This document shows positions 40,001-49,906 of a stretch of DNA of 64,000 bases, piece by piece. A program made the position numbers and the translations under genes. Below the pieces are notes generated by a model that saw nothing but the letters and a program-made list of their open reading frames with translations, ran no database searches and was not told where the DNA came from. Source of the DNA: Nissolia schottii (lineage: Eukaryota > Streptophyta > Magnoliopsida > Fabales > Fabaceae); NCBI GenBank assembly GCA_003254905.1, contig QANU01077598.1:402065-466064 (forward strand). Direction: 5' to 3'. The first letter of the stretch is position 1. Each line of letters opens with the position of its first letter.

Positions 40001-41382
40001 CAAAAGCATGCGAAGAGAAGAACCGCTCTTCCCAGGAGGCGGAGGGATGCGCTCTATAACTGCCGGAAGGACTTGATCAAGACCCTTCCCGGTTTTAGCA
40101 GATGTCAGCAACGCGTCACTTGGGTCAAGATCAAACATCGATTTCAACTGGGCTTTAACCCGATCGGGATCAGCAGTTGGCTGGTCTATCTTGTTTATTA
40201 CAGGTACAATTGTCAGGTTAGACTCAAAAGCGAGATAGAAATTAGCAACGGTTTGCGCTTGAACTCCTTGAGCAGCATCAACAACCAAAAGCACACCCTG
40301 ACAAGCTGCCAGTGACCTTGACACTTCATAACTAAAATCAACATGCCCAGGAGTATCAATAAGATTCAGCAAAAAGCTAGGTGATTCTTTTCCATCACTA
40401 CTAACATCACCATTTGTTCTGTGCTTATAGAACATTGTTGCTGTCTGCGCTTTAACTGTGATTCCCCTTTCCCTCTCCACCTACCACATTTCAAACCTCA
40501 CCAATCAACCACCATACTAAATAAAAATAAAGAAATACAACATCTTCCACTAAAATTACAAAAAATTCCAGTTTTTCCAACCAACCCGATGACCTGTTAT
40601 CCCATTCCATCTCCTAGTTTAACACAAAACATTCTTCAAGAAGCAACAATTTTGAACAGAGTAATGTTAATATAGGCTTGGGTTCACCCTGAACCCTACA
40701 CATGACATCATAATAACCAATGATTTTGGTAATATCTATATATTTATAGATATGAGTTTTCAATGCTTAATATGAAGTCATGTGTGAAGCCGAGCTTATA
40801 TTAGCATTACTCTTTTGACAACACTCATTTCATACGACGGTGCAAAAGTTCAATCTTTTAGTAATTTCGGCCAGCACCCATTTCATACAACATTGCAAAA
40901 AAACAAACCCACATAAGAAAAACTGAAACTTTTTCAGAGTTTCGGAACACCCATTTCACATGACATTGCTAAAAACCAAACCCATATCTAAAAATTGAAT
41001 TTTTTTTTTGTTTGTTTCAAAACATAGACAGAGTGAGTACCTGCAACTTATCGAGATACTGGGGCTGGCCATGGCCTTTCTTGATGGTTCCGGTGAGCTC
41101 AAGGAGTCGATCAGCGAGGGTGGACTTTCCATGATCAACGTGCGCAATGATTGAGAAGTTCCTGATGAGCTCTGTAGGGTACTTGCTCAAATCTATGGCA
41201 CTGCCCTTTTCCTTGGTGCTTTGTTGTCGTGTCTGGGAACAGAACAGTGCACGTTGTAGTTGTTTATGATGATGGGTTGTTCTGTTTGTTAACGGATTGA
41301 ATGGGAAAAGTGTGGAATTGCGTAACAGAGAGAAGTAATTCGATCGCCTTAAGGTCTTTGAAGCTTTGCTAAGGTAACCCAT
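37042..41382 (-). CDS. GUF1: translation factor GUF1/EF4 (LepA) homolog, mitochondrial type
   Basis: Eleven exons on the minus strand, in coding order 41382-41041, 40480-39730, 39283-39127, 39013-38959, 38704-38637, 38564-38460, 38375-38304, 38068-37955, 37691-37551, 37454-37395 and 37207-37042, give 676 residues. This is a ribosome-dependent GTPase proposed to back-translocate or remodel stalled ribosomes. The first 60 residues are basic, with Ser, Arg and His and no acidic residue until about residue 57, like a mitochondrial presequence. GTPase motifs: AHVDHGKST (80-88), RGIT (119-122), DTPGHVD (156-162), NKID (210-213), SAK (241-243). The LepA-specific C-terminal end [22 protein letters not shown] is intact. 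All eleven exons join in frame with canonical sites. A TGGGCT site II motif and an AAACCCT motif lie just upstream, common in promoters of organelle-biogenesis genes. No coding defect was seen. Confidence 0.95.
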
Positions 41383-41506
41383 GTCAGGGTTTTTCTTTCT
41401 GGGGGGTTTTCGCGCAGCTATGTGGAGACCCTCAACATAGGTGGAAAACTAGAGAGGAGTGAAGCTGAATGAGCGTGTGGCCTTTAGGACGACGGCGTTT
41501 TGAGAA

Positions 41507-41512
41507 TGGGCT
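41507..41512. promoter_or_regulatory. site II motif upstream of GUF1-like gene
   Basis: TGGGCT, 125 bases before the GUF1 start codon. Site II elements bind TCP factors and are frequent in promoters of nuclear genes for mitochondrial and translation proteins. An AAACCCT telo-box-like motif is at 41387-41393 on the minus strand. Confidence 0.35.
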
Positions 41513-42420
41513 TGGTTTGCACTAGAGTACGGGTTGTGTGGCTACGTTTTTGGTAAAGTGGGTTGTGGTTGTTTTAGTTCCATGTGGGTTTTACCAAAGA
41601 TGGCTTGGTTGGACCAGAGTTCAACTTGTCCCAATTTTCTTATCCGACTAGTTTTTTAAGTCTTGATTCTGATCTGTAATGATTTGACTAATGATTGGAA
41701 TAAACCGAGACTTTAAAATTGCTTTTAAAAATTTGTACATTATATATATTGGTAAATTTTAGATGTGTTTTTTTTTTAATTTATATTATATATAATAAAG
41801 TCATAAAATTTTATAAGTATAAAATAAAATTTTTAAGATATTTTATAATACATAAAGTTAATATCCTATTTTGTCCCTAGACTTTATATTTGTGCGAAAT
41901 TAGACAAAAAAAAGGACTTATTAATTTTTGAACTTGACAAACATTAAACTCATTAGTCTATTTTAGAGATTATTGAGTCTTTTTTTTATGTCAAGATTAA
42001 GGACTGGACAAAAGCACTAGAGGAACAAAGAGATTAACAAATTTAACAATTGTCAAGTTTAGAGAAATATAACTTTTAAATAATTATTAGTTGACTGGAG
42101 TCAACCCATAATATATATGACTTAAACCTGGCCTAAAAAGTGTGTTAGGTCAAATATTTTATAACCCGAACTCAAGTTAAAAATTAAAAAGCAGACCAAA
42201 TTATTGAATCGGGTTGTGTCAAGTGGTTTTTTTAGCAATAAAAAATGAGACAAGTGAAAATCGTGGTGCAGACCACTGAAAATCAAAGAATTGGAAGTGT
42301 AGTAATGTTGTTCTTATTGTGTAATTTGCTTTTCTTTGTGATGATGACTTGTTAAGTGTCATAAATCTTAATAAGCGTATAATGTTATTTATTTTTATTC
42401 AAACATAAATCATATAGATT
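41513..42420. other. intergenic between GUF1 promoter and PQQ copy A
   Basis: AT-rich. The right 120 bases (ttgtgtaatttgcttttctt ... tttttattcaaa) match the 3' flanks of copies B and C and therefore belong to the duplicated PQQ unit. Confidence 0.45.
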
Positions 42421-43072
42421 TCAATACAAACAAAAGGCAAACAATGAGGTTCCACCCGTAAAATTAAGGGTAGGTCCTAGAGCAACACTATATCCATGAC
42501 CCACATAGATGCACCCATTCCCAATTGACATGCCTCCATAGACACTTGCTCCGGTTTCATAGGACCATATAATCTTCCCATTATTAGCATCCATTGCATA
42601 TATTGATCCCATTCTATCAGTTGATCCAGCAAAGACAACTCCATTTGCAACACTAACAGGACCATTAGCAATGCTTTTACTAGGATTAGCAGTGGACCAT
42701 AGAATTTTCCCATTGTTGGCATCCATTGCAACCCATCCACCGGTAGTTGTGGTTATATTTGATGGTGCTAGAGTGAAATTTTTGCGCCCTGAATTAGCAA
42801 TGTTTGTGTAAACTCTCCTTTCATCTGTAGCTGCACCCCATATTCCACCTCCTGCTAGCCCATCTGGCCCAGCTTGCTGCAAAAATGAATTAATCTTTTA
42901 CATATCTTGTCATAAACTTAATGTGTCACAAGGTAACATTAGGCCTTAAGAAAATGTCATAATTTGGTTGTTAAGATCGTTATCATGCTTATTGGATTTT
43001 AGATGAACAAATGAGTTACATCACTTCATTTTAGCCCAACAATCATTATAATTTCTCTATAGTTTTCTAACC

Positions 43073-43076
<4 letters not shown>

Positions 43077-43107
<31 letters not shown>
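43077..43107. repeat. (AT)n microsatellite in copy A intron 4
   Basis: Perfect AT repeat just downstream of the exon 4 donor on the minus strand. Confidence 0.9.
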
Positions 43108-43894
43108 ACCATGCAGCATTACTAGAAAAACAAATCAACTAATGTGTAATATATAATCTCTTACCGTAAACCAAACGAGTTTGCCATTGTTACGATCCAA
43201 AGCCCAAGCAAAGCCACTTTTCTGAACAGCAGCAACAACATCTTTCTTGGTTCTGTTTACATATGCAGTCAACATCATTGGTGCCTCCCCAAAATCAGCA
43301 TCTGGGGTAAGACCTTGAGGAGGACAACCAGGCCTTGAAGGATTACTACATGCGAAAAACCACACATCATACCCTCCTAGCTGGTGGTACCATCTGATTT
43401 TCCCGGAGTTCAAATCAAGGGCCAAGATCGAATCAGAGTGGTTCTCTGGCTCAACACATTGGTCCGGTTGAGTAGGTGAAGTTCTATTGTTCTGCCTCTC
43501 ACGACATTGATATATGCGTGGTGGGGCAGAGTATAGGTTCCCTGTGGCAATGTAAACATGGTTTCTGTAAGCGTCAATGGAGGGGCTGCTACCCCAAATG
43601 GCTGCTCCTGCATACTCTCCTCTCTTGCCATTGTTATCTGGCAACATATAGGTTTGCCACAAGATGGCTCCGGATCGGGCATCAAGTTTCGCCATGCTTC
43701 CGCGAAATGTGCAGCATTGCTCTAAGGGTACAGTTACTTCTAGAGAAGATATTCCCACGTAGTAATCTCTGTGCCATTAATAAAGGAAGAAATAGTCTAA
43801 ATAATTATGTGATTTATAATTCAATTGAAAGTGTATGACATGAATACATAAGGTTGATGCGTTCTGCTGAATCCTAAATAGAATTACGCTTTTG

Positions 43895-44100
43895 GAAGAA
43901 ATGATTTTTGATATAATATCAGAGTTTCTATGATTAAAAAGTTTAGAGTTCAATTATTGTTGATCACCATTTCTAAAAATTGTCTACACCAAAAAAGTTT
44001 TGCACGAGGGGGCTGCTAAGATATAAAATCATTTTATTTCTTTTGTCAAATAGCTTAAACTATTGAGAGAAATAGTTCTGAAGAAAATTATCAAGCCACC
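43895..44100 (+). repeat. family L dispersed repeat in copy A intron 3
   Basis: Same block order as 35285-35520 (gatataatatcagagtttct, gtttagagttcaattattg, gcacgagggggctg, atataaaatcattt, agcttaaactattgagag). Duplicated with the gene in copy D. Confidence 0.55.
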
Positions 44101-44636
44101 TCTAATCCTTGACCACCGTTGCTAATAACCTAATATCTAAATTAGGGTGACCTGTGACACAAAATTACAAAGATGATGTGTTCTGCCACCAATATTCATT
44201 TGCAAAATTATAATTGAGTGTGAAGTTTAGATTAATTAGAAAACTTGTTAAGAAAGGAGATGTGGATTGTACTTTCCCTCTATAGTATGTACCAGACATG
44301 GTGATAACTGCAGCAGGATGATGATCCAAATAGGTAGACCACACAAGCTTACCATTCCTTCTGTTTAGACCAATAACAACAGCAGGGCCATAGATTCCAA
44401 CAATCACCAAATCCCCTGCTATTGTGGGAGTTGCCCTTGCCACTGTCCAATTCACATTAGATACAAAGCCAGTTCCACTCAGGCCTGTTAATTCAGTTAA
44501 ATTTTTCTTCCAAACAAGTGATCCATCGTCCTCTTTCACTGCATAGATGATACCATTCCAGCTTGGGAAATAAAGAGTACCTGTTTAACACAGATACATA
44601 AAACCATTCAACTGACTCTACGTAACAGTTTAACCT

Positions 44637-44849
44637 TTTAAAAGAGGTGATTTTAGATATGATATTAGAATTGCTATGACCCAATAGTCTAGAGCTTAAT
44701 CTTTGACGACCCTTATTTCTCAAAAAATATTATCAATGCTTCTAGTCAAAAAGAGTTATGTGAGGGGGCGTGTTAAAAGATATATAAAATCATTTAATTG
44801 TTTCTTCTTAACCGTTTAAGATTTTCGGAGAGATGGTTGTTGATAATAC
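44637..44849 (+). repeat. family L dispersed repeat forming most of copy A intron 2
   Basis: Blocks ttttagatatgatattagaa, tagtctagagcttaatc, ttctagtcaaaaagag, gagggggcgtgttaaa, tataaaatcatttaattg, gagagatggttgttgata. It ends within a few bases of the exon 2 donor, so the intron appears to be largely this element. Confidence 0.6.
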
Positions 44850-45255
44850 CGTCATATATGGTTGGTGTTGCAGTGATGTCTTTGCCTGCATAGAATCTCC
44901 ACTTCAAATTCAGGTTTGGTGCTGTTTGAGGGTTGATCTTAAACTCTTTGCTAGCGTATCTTCTGTTGAATAAATCTCCGCCATGGTTTAACCAGTCTTG
45001 TCTGAACCACTAAAATCACGAAATAAAAATAGGAAATTAAATTTGATTTAATTTGCAAGGATATTCCTCAAAAGGAGAATAAGCACTAGGAAATACTAAA
45101 GGGAAAGTATCATACATTTGAGATTGAAGCAGAGACTATTGCTACATGAACACAAACCAACAATAAGCAAAAAACCAAGTTTGTGATTAATTTAGATGTC
45201 GCCATGTAAAATGAATTTGAAAATGTGTGATGTGTTGGCTTGGTTTTTGTTAACT

Positions 45256-45263
45256 CTATATAA
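45256..45263 (-). promoter_or_regulatory. TATA box of PQQ copy A
   Basis: TTATATAG on the minus strand about 50-60 bases before the ATG. The aligned sequence in the decayed copy (near 48845) reads catatgagg on the plus strand, so the box is lost there. Confidence 0.5.
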
Positions 45264-47150
45264 GGACAAACGTTAATTTAATTTGCTATTGTAGTCTAAC
45301 ATTGCTGTGTGATGACGTAGAACTCAATACTTTCGCTTTTTAGTTGTTGATCTTCTTATTTTAAGTTTATTTACATACTTATCTTCTTTAAAATTTAAAT
45401 AATATTAAATATTTCTTTTTCCTAATATATTCTATTAAATAAACATTTTCTTTCTCATATTTATGCACTATAATAATCCTAATTACTCATATTTATCCAC
45501 TTTAAATAAGAATAATTGTGTAAAATAATATCACTTATTTTTCTTATGTTGAGAGTTTTTAATAATTTTTTTAACACCTACGTAAAAAGGAAAATGAACA
45601 ACTATTTATAAACCAAGAGAGTAATAGGTAATAATCATTTCCTTTAGAATTTGTCTTTATTGTGGCTATATATATCATTGAAAAAATTATAATGAGATAT
45701 TTTGCGTAGATTTAGAATTTGAGTTTTAAGGGGAATATAGCCCATTTTTTTAATCATATTTCTTTTATTGAGATGGTCAATTGTTATCTTTACCCATATG
45801 TTAATTCCTTGATTCTTTTATTCGTATCATTTCACATGTTTATTAAATTATTTGTGCTTTTTATGTTAACCATATTACAACATAAGCTTATCTTAAGAGA
45901 AACTCATACATATATGAACGAAAAGCGGTGGCCAAATGAAATAAAAGTAATGTAAATCACCTCATTTTAACAATAAATTCAAGAAAAAATTATGACCTTT
46001 TAACATTTTCCAATTAACTATGCTCAAACAATATTGCTCTTAAAATAATGGTCACATTATTCTACGTGCATTCAATATTTCAATAATAATATTAAACGCA
46101 TTTTAATTCTTTTATAGGAGATAGTCTATTTGCTATTTTTCTTTGATAAAGGTACGATAAGTCAGACATAAGAAGTTTTAGAAAAAAAAATTAAATAGAG
46201 TACAAGTAATTAAGACCATCATGAATGTTTAGCTCTAATGATAAGTACATTTAGTATTTTTGTATATGCTTAAGATAGTAATTTCTTAATGAGTTTAATT
46301 GATATGCATTAATAGTGTAATTTTCTTTTAAATTGCCAATCAATCAAATTTTGTCACATTAATATTAATAATTGATTTTCTCTCCTACTACTTTAAAAAT
46401 CATGCACATCTTAAGATCTGATTTGTTAAACAACTAAATAATATGTTAATTTGGTCAATAGCCATTTTCGTTTGTATCAACCATGTTTTTATGCAAATTT
46501 TCATATTTACATTAATTGCAATGCATACATAAGGCCTTGGAAGAGTGGCTTTTGGATTTTGATTTTGGAAGGCTTCATCATTTAATTACACCGAGTTGCA
46601 TTATTTGAATTTATTATTTATGAAACATCGTGTTAACTCACAATTATTCACTATTAGATAAGATCTCAATAGATGTGAATCTCATTAATATCACATTTTA
46701 TGGTAAATGAATTATGAATTAACACAGTGTCCTATAAATAATAAGTATAAATAATATCTATCAATTTCACCAAGCATGATCTCACTGCTTGGCTAACTTC
46801 TAATGCCGTTAATTACTAGTGCTTACTCTGTGTATGAATAAGTGTCTTTTAAAGTTTTTATACACTTATTAATAAATTATTGTTAATATTATTACTAGTT
46901 TATCAAAATTATCCTTTTTCGTATTTCTCAATTTCTTTTTCTATTAAATTGTCTCTCTCCAACGTCATTATTGAAAATTGAGATAATGATAAAATATGTG
47001 AGATAGAAGAATGGTAAAGTTGAAAAAAAATAATTAATATTATATAAAAATCAACAACACTTATTTGTGCACAAATATGCTTTACTTAAAAGACATTTAT
47101 TTGTGAACAAGGAGAGTAGTTCTTTTTAGTAGACTCTCAGTGGATGTTTT
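45264..47150. other. 5' flank of copy A and spacer
   Basis: AT-rich. Blocks at 46500-46600 (ggccttggaagagtggc) and 46770-46810 (agcatgatctcactgcttgg) recur upstream of the other copies (49340-49445, 55875-55925), showing that the tandem unit includes this spacer. No gene. Confidence 0.45.
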
Positions 47151-47154
47151 TCTA

Positions 47155-48924
47155 TACAATACTCTTGGTTAAGTATCATAAGAAATAAATCGTAATAGAG
47201 TTATGATTTTTTAGGAGTTGTTCATTGCCATAGGTGATTAATCTACCTCAAAGCTTAAAGATCATTAAAGTATATATATTTCATCTTTCAATTATGTTGA
47301 TTTTTCTTAATAAGTTACAATTATGGAGTAGAAAGTGCAATGCTATTTTTATTCAAATATTGATCACATAAATTTCGTTGCGGAGAGATGGCACCAAAAT
47401 TCTACTTTATTAGTCTTTTCTTTTTTAAGCCTACTTTATTATTGTCTTCTCTTTGAGCCAACCCTACATTTGCTTGTATGATTTCCCCTATGACTCAGTC
47501 CTATACAAATATCAGAATTTGGTCGAAAAAATTTCCATCAATCCTATTTCTTTTTTGGCAGTTTTATTGATCTTTGAAAGTTGCATTCCATGCAATTTTA
47601 TTTATCAAAATTTGTTAACAATTACTGTTAATTAAAAACACAAGAAAAGACAAATAGTTCAAGTTTTATTGTTAATGAATAAAATTATTCTACTTCTATG
47701 GTTGCTTTTGGTTCTGCAACTCAGGGTTAGTTGGGATTATCATGATGAGTTGATAAAATAAAATAAAAAGACCATGTCGACTGTAGTATCCTACAAGTGT
47801 CACATTCATTAGATGTTTTTCTAATATATCATAATCTTTTCCCCGTAATTGCTCCCAAAAAAACCTTCTTCACTTAATTAACCTCATGCAAATGCATCCC
47901 ATAAACAAACTGCTTGAAAATACAACTTGGCATAATGACACATCTTACTGTAATTTTCTTTTCTCTGTGAATTATGATAACTCATCAAGTATCATAAGTC
48001 ATGACAGAGTACAAAGTAATTCATCTATTTTACGGTCCATTTTTTATTTTCGAGAGTTTTAAAATATTGTTCATTTATAATGTTTATGTGTAATTACTTT
48101 TTATTTTCCATTCATACTCTTAGTTGTAGTGAAGCATTTATTAATATAATAGAGGTAAAGAAAGTCATATTTATATTGGAAATAGAAATTTTTTTTTATG
48201 TAGGGATAATTTTGTCAATTCATATTATTTTATGCATTTAACATGTTTTTCTTACCTTGATATGTGTAGTGTATGGTTTTGGACAGTTAAAACAAAACAA
48301 ATGGAATATAGTGTTATTTTTATTCAAAGAGTTGTGTTATTTAAATTCATTTTACATGGAACATTATACAAACTCACATCATATACATTATTAAATGAAA
48401 TTTCAATGACACTCACACCTAATAAGATCTCGTCCAATAGTAAATATATAGTGAGTCAGCATGGTGTCTATAATTCGATCCTTGGTGACCCTTATTTCTC
48501 ATAAATTAGAAAACACTTCTAACCAAAAAGAGCTTTGGCGTGAAGAGACATGTTAAGAAATATATTAACATCACTCGATTGTTTCTTCTTAACAAAAGCT
48601 TTTGAGAGAAGTGATTGTTGACAGGAACATCATATATGGTTGGTGTTGCCTATGCCACTATAAATCAAGAAATAAAAATAGGAAAGTAAATTTTATTTAA
48701 TTTGTGAGGGTATAGTCCTCGAAAAGAGCATGAACATAAAACAACAATAAGGAAAAAAAAACCAAGTTTGTGCTTAATTTAGGGGTTGCCATGTAAAATA
48801 AATTTGAGAAAGTGTGACGTGTTGGCTTGATTTTTGTTAACTTCATATGAGGACAAGTGTTAATTTTGCTAGTGTAGTCTAACATTGCTGCATGATGATA
48901 AAGCTCTATATATTTAGCCCACAA
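47155..48924 (-). pseudogene. decayed PQQ-like copy, internally deleted
   Basis: Remains of a further array member. The 3' flank and UTR are recognisable at 47155-47390 (agaaagtgcaatgctattttt matches the 3' ends of B and C), with what looks like a second 3'-flank copy at 47935-48010. Exon 1 survives at 48792 downwards, encoding MATPKLSTNLVFFSLLLFY. About 145 bases of exon 2 are deleted; only the piece at 48631-48650 remains, adjoining a family L repeat (48400-48625) at the same place as copy A intron 2. Exons 3 to 5 are missing. The promoter region to about 48900 still aligns with copy A. Confidence 0.75.
48400..48625 (+). repeat. family L dispersed repeat in the decayed PQQ copy
   Basis: Blocks ataattcgatccttggtgac, aaaaagagctttggcgtg, tgttaagaaatatatta, cgattgtttcttcttaac, gagagaagtgattgttgaca. 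Position relative to exon 2 is the same as in copy A. Confidence 0.6.
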
Positions 48925-49449
48925 AACAACTTGCAGGCTTTACTTTTTTGTGCAAGCCATAATTGAGTATGGAATTGTCAATTTTTTTATTTTCTTTTGC
49001 ATTAAGTTGGAAAACAAATGGTGAATGCAATAAATTTTTTTGGCGTCATTTGATGCCTTGATGCCTAGGCTTGCCCACAGAGCTTCTAATCGTAAGTTCT
49101 CAACTTCATTTCCAACAATTTGGTAATAGATAGTAATCGTTTCCTTCTGAATTTCTCTCTTTAGTATAGAATCCAAATTGACTTCCGGGTTTCCATTCTT
49201 TTCGTTCTTTAACTCTAATGAGAAGTACATTTATAAGATATTAATATGTTAATTTGGTCAATAGCCCTTTTCTTCATATACAAGCTGTTTGTATCAGCCA
49301 TGTTTTTTCTTCAATTTTTCTTAGCTACATTAATTGCAATGCAAACATAGGGCCTTGGAAAAGTGTGGGTTTTGGAAGGCTTCCTCATTTAATTTCTCCT
49401 AGCATGATATATCTCACTACTTGCTACTTACTACTTGGTGACTTCTAAT

Positions 49450-49618
49450 GCGTTGGATACCAGGGACATAGTGATAAAGACAAAAAATTGGTGTCCCTAG
49501 ATCCTAATTTTGTATCCCTTTAGGCAAAATTTTTTTTATTCCCTCTATCTCAACTTCAGTGAGGTACAAAAAATATAAGAATTTTCTGTCCCCCTATCCT
49601 GTCCCTAGTACCAAACGC
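49450..49618. mobile_element. MITE with GCGTT(T)GG(T/A)AC ends
   Basis: Left end gcgttggataccagggacat; right end in reverse gcgtttggtactagggacag. 169 bp, inserted in the 3' spacer of copy B. Confidence 0.65.
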
Positions 49619-49906
49619 AACTTAGTAGTACTTTTTACTATACTCTTTTTGGTGGGTATGGCACCAATATTGTGTAATTTGCTTTTCTATATGATAACTT
49701 GTTAAGTATAATAAGTCATAGATTCATAATTAAATTTTGATGGTGTTCATCGCCTACTCCGTTAAGAATGGAACATCTAACCAAATAACCAAATGTGTGA
49801 AAAATTCAGCCAGCTAACAATTATATTGAGCTTTGTTAAAATGTCATAATTTTAGAGTACAAAGTTCAATGCTATTTTCATTCAAATACTGATCACATAA
49901 ATTTAG

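Larger units (their letters stand above)
42421..45205 (-). pseudogene. PQQ-like beta-propeller protein, copy A, probable splice-defective gene
   Basis: Secreted protein of the family annotated in plants as polyvinylalcohol-dehydrogenase-like (quinoprotein-type propeller). Exons in coding order: 45205-45116, 45009-44850, 44580-44277, 43768-43165, 42876-42421. They total exactly 537 residues, equal to copies B and C. The signal peptide is residues 1-26. Repeated NGKLVW/SGAILW/NGKIIW motifs mark propeller blades, and there are many N-glycosylation sequons. No haem-binding CXXCH is seen. Two oddities: an extra intron (44581-44849) absent from B and C, and a changed donor after exon 3 (GG|GA where B and C have GG|GT at 44276-44275). 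The next GT, after GGGAAA at 44273, shifts frame and meets a stop early in exon 4. Otherwise the frame is clean, so decay is recent or a rare GA-AG splice is used. Substrate unknown. Confidence 0.72.
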
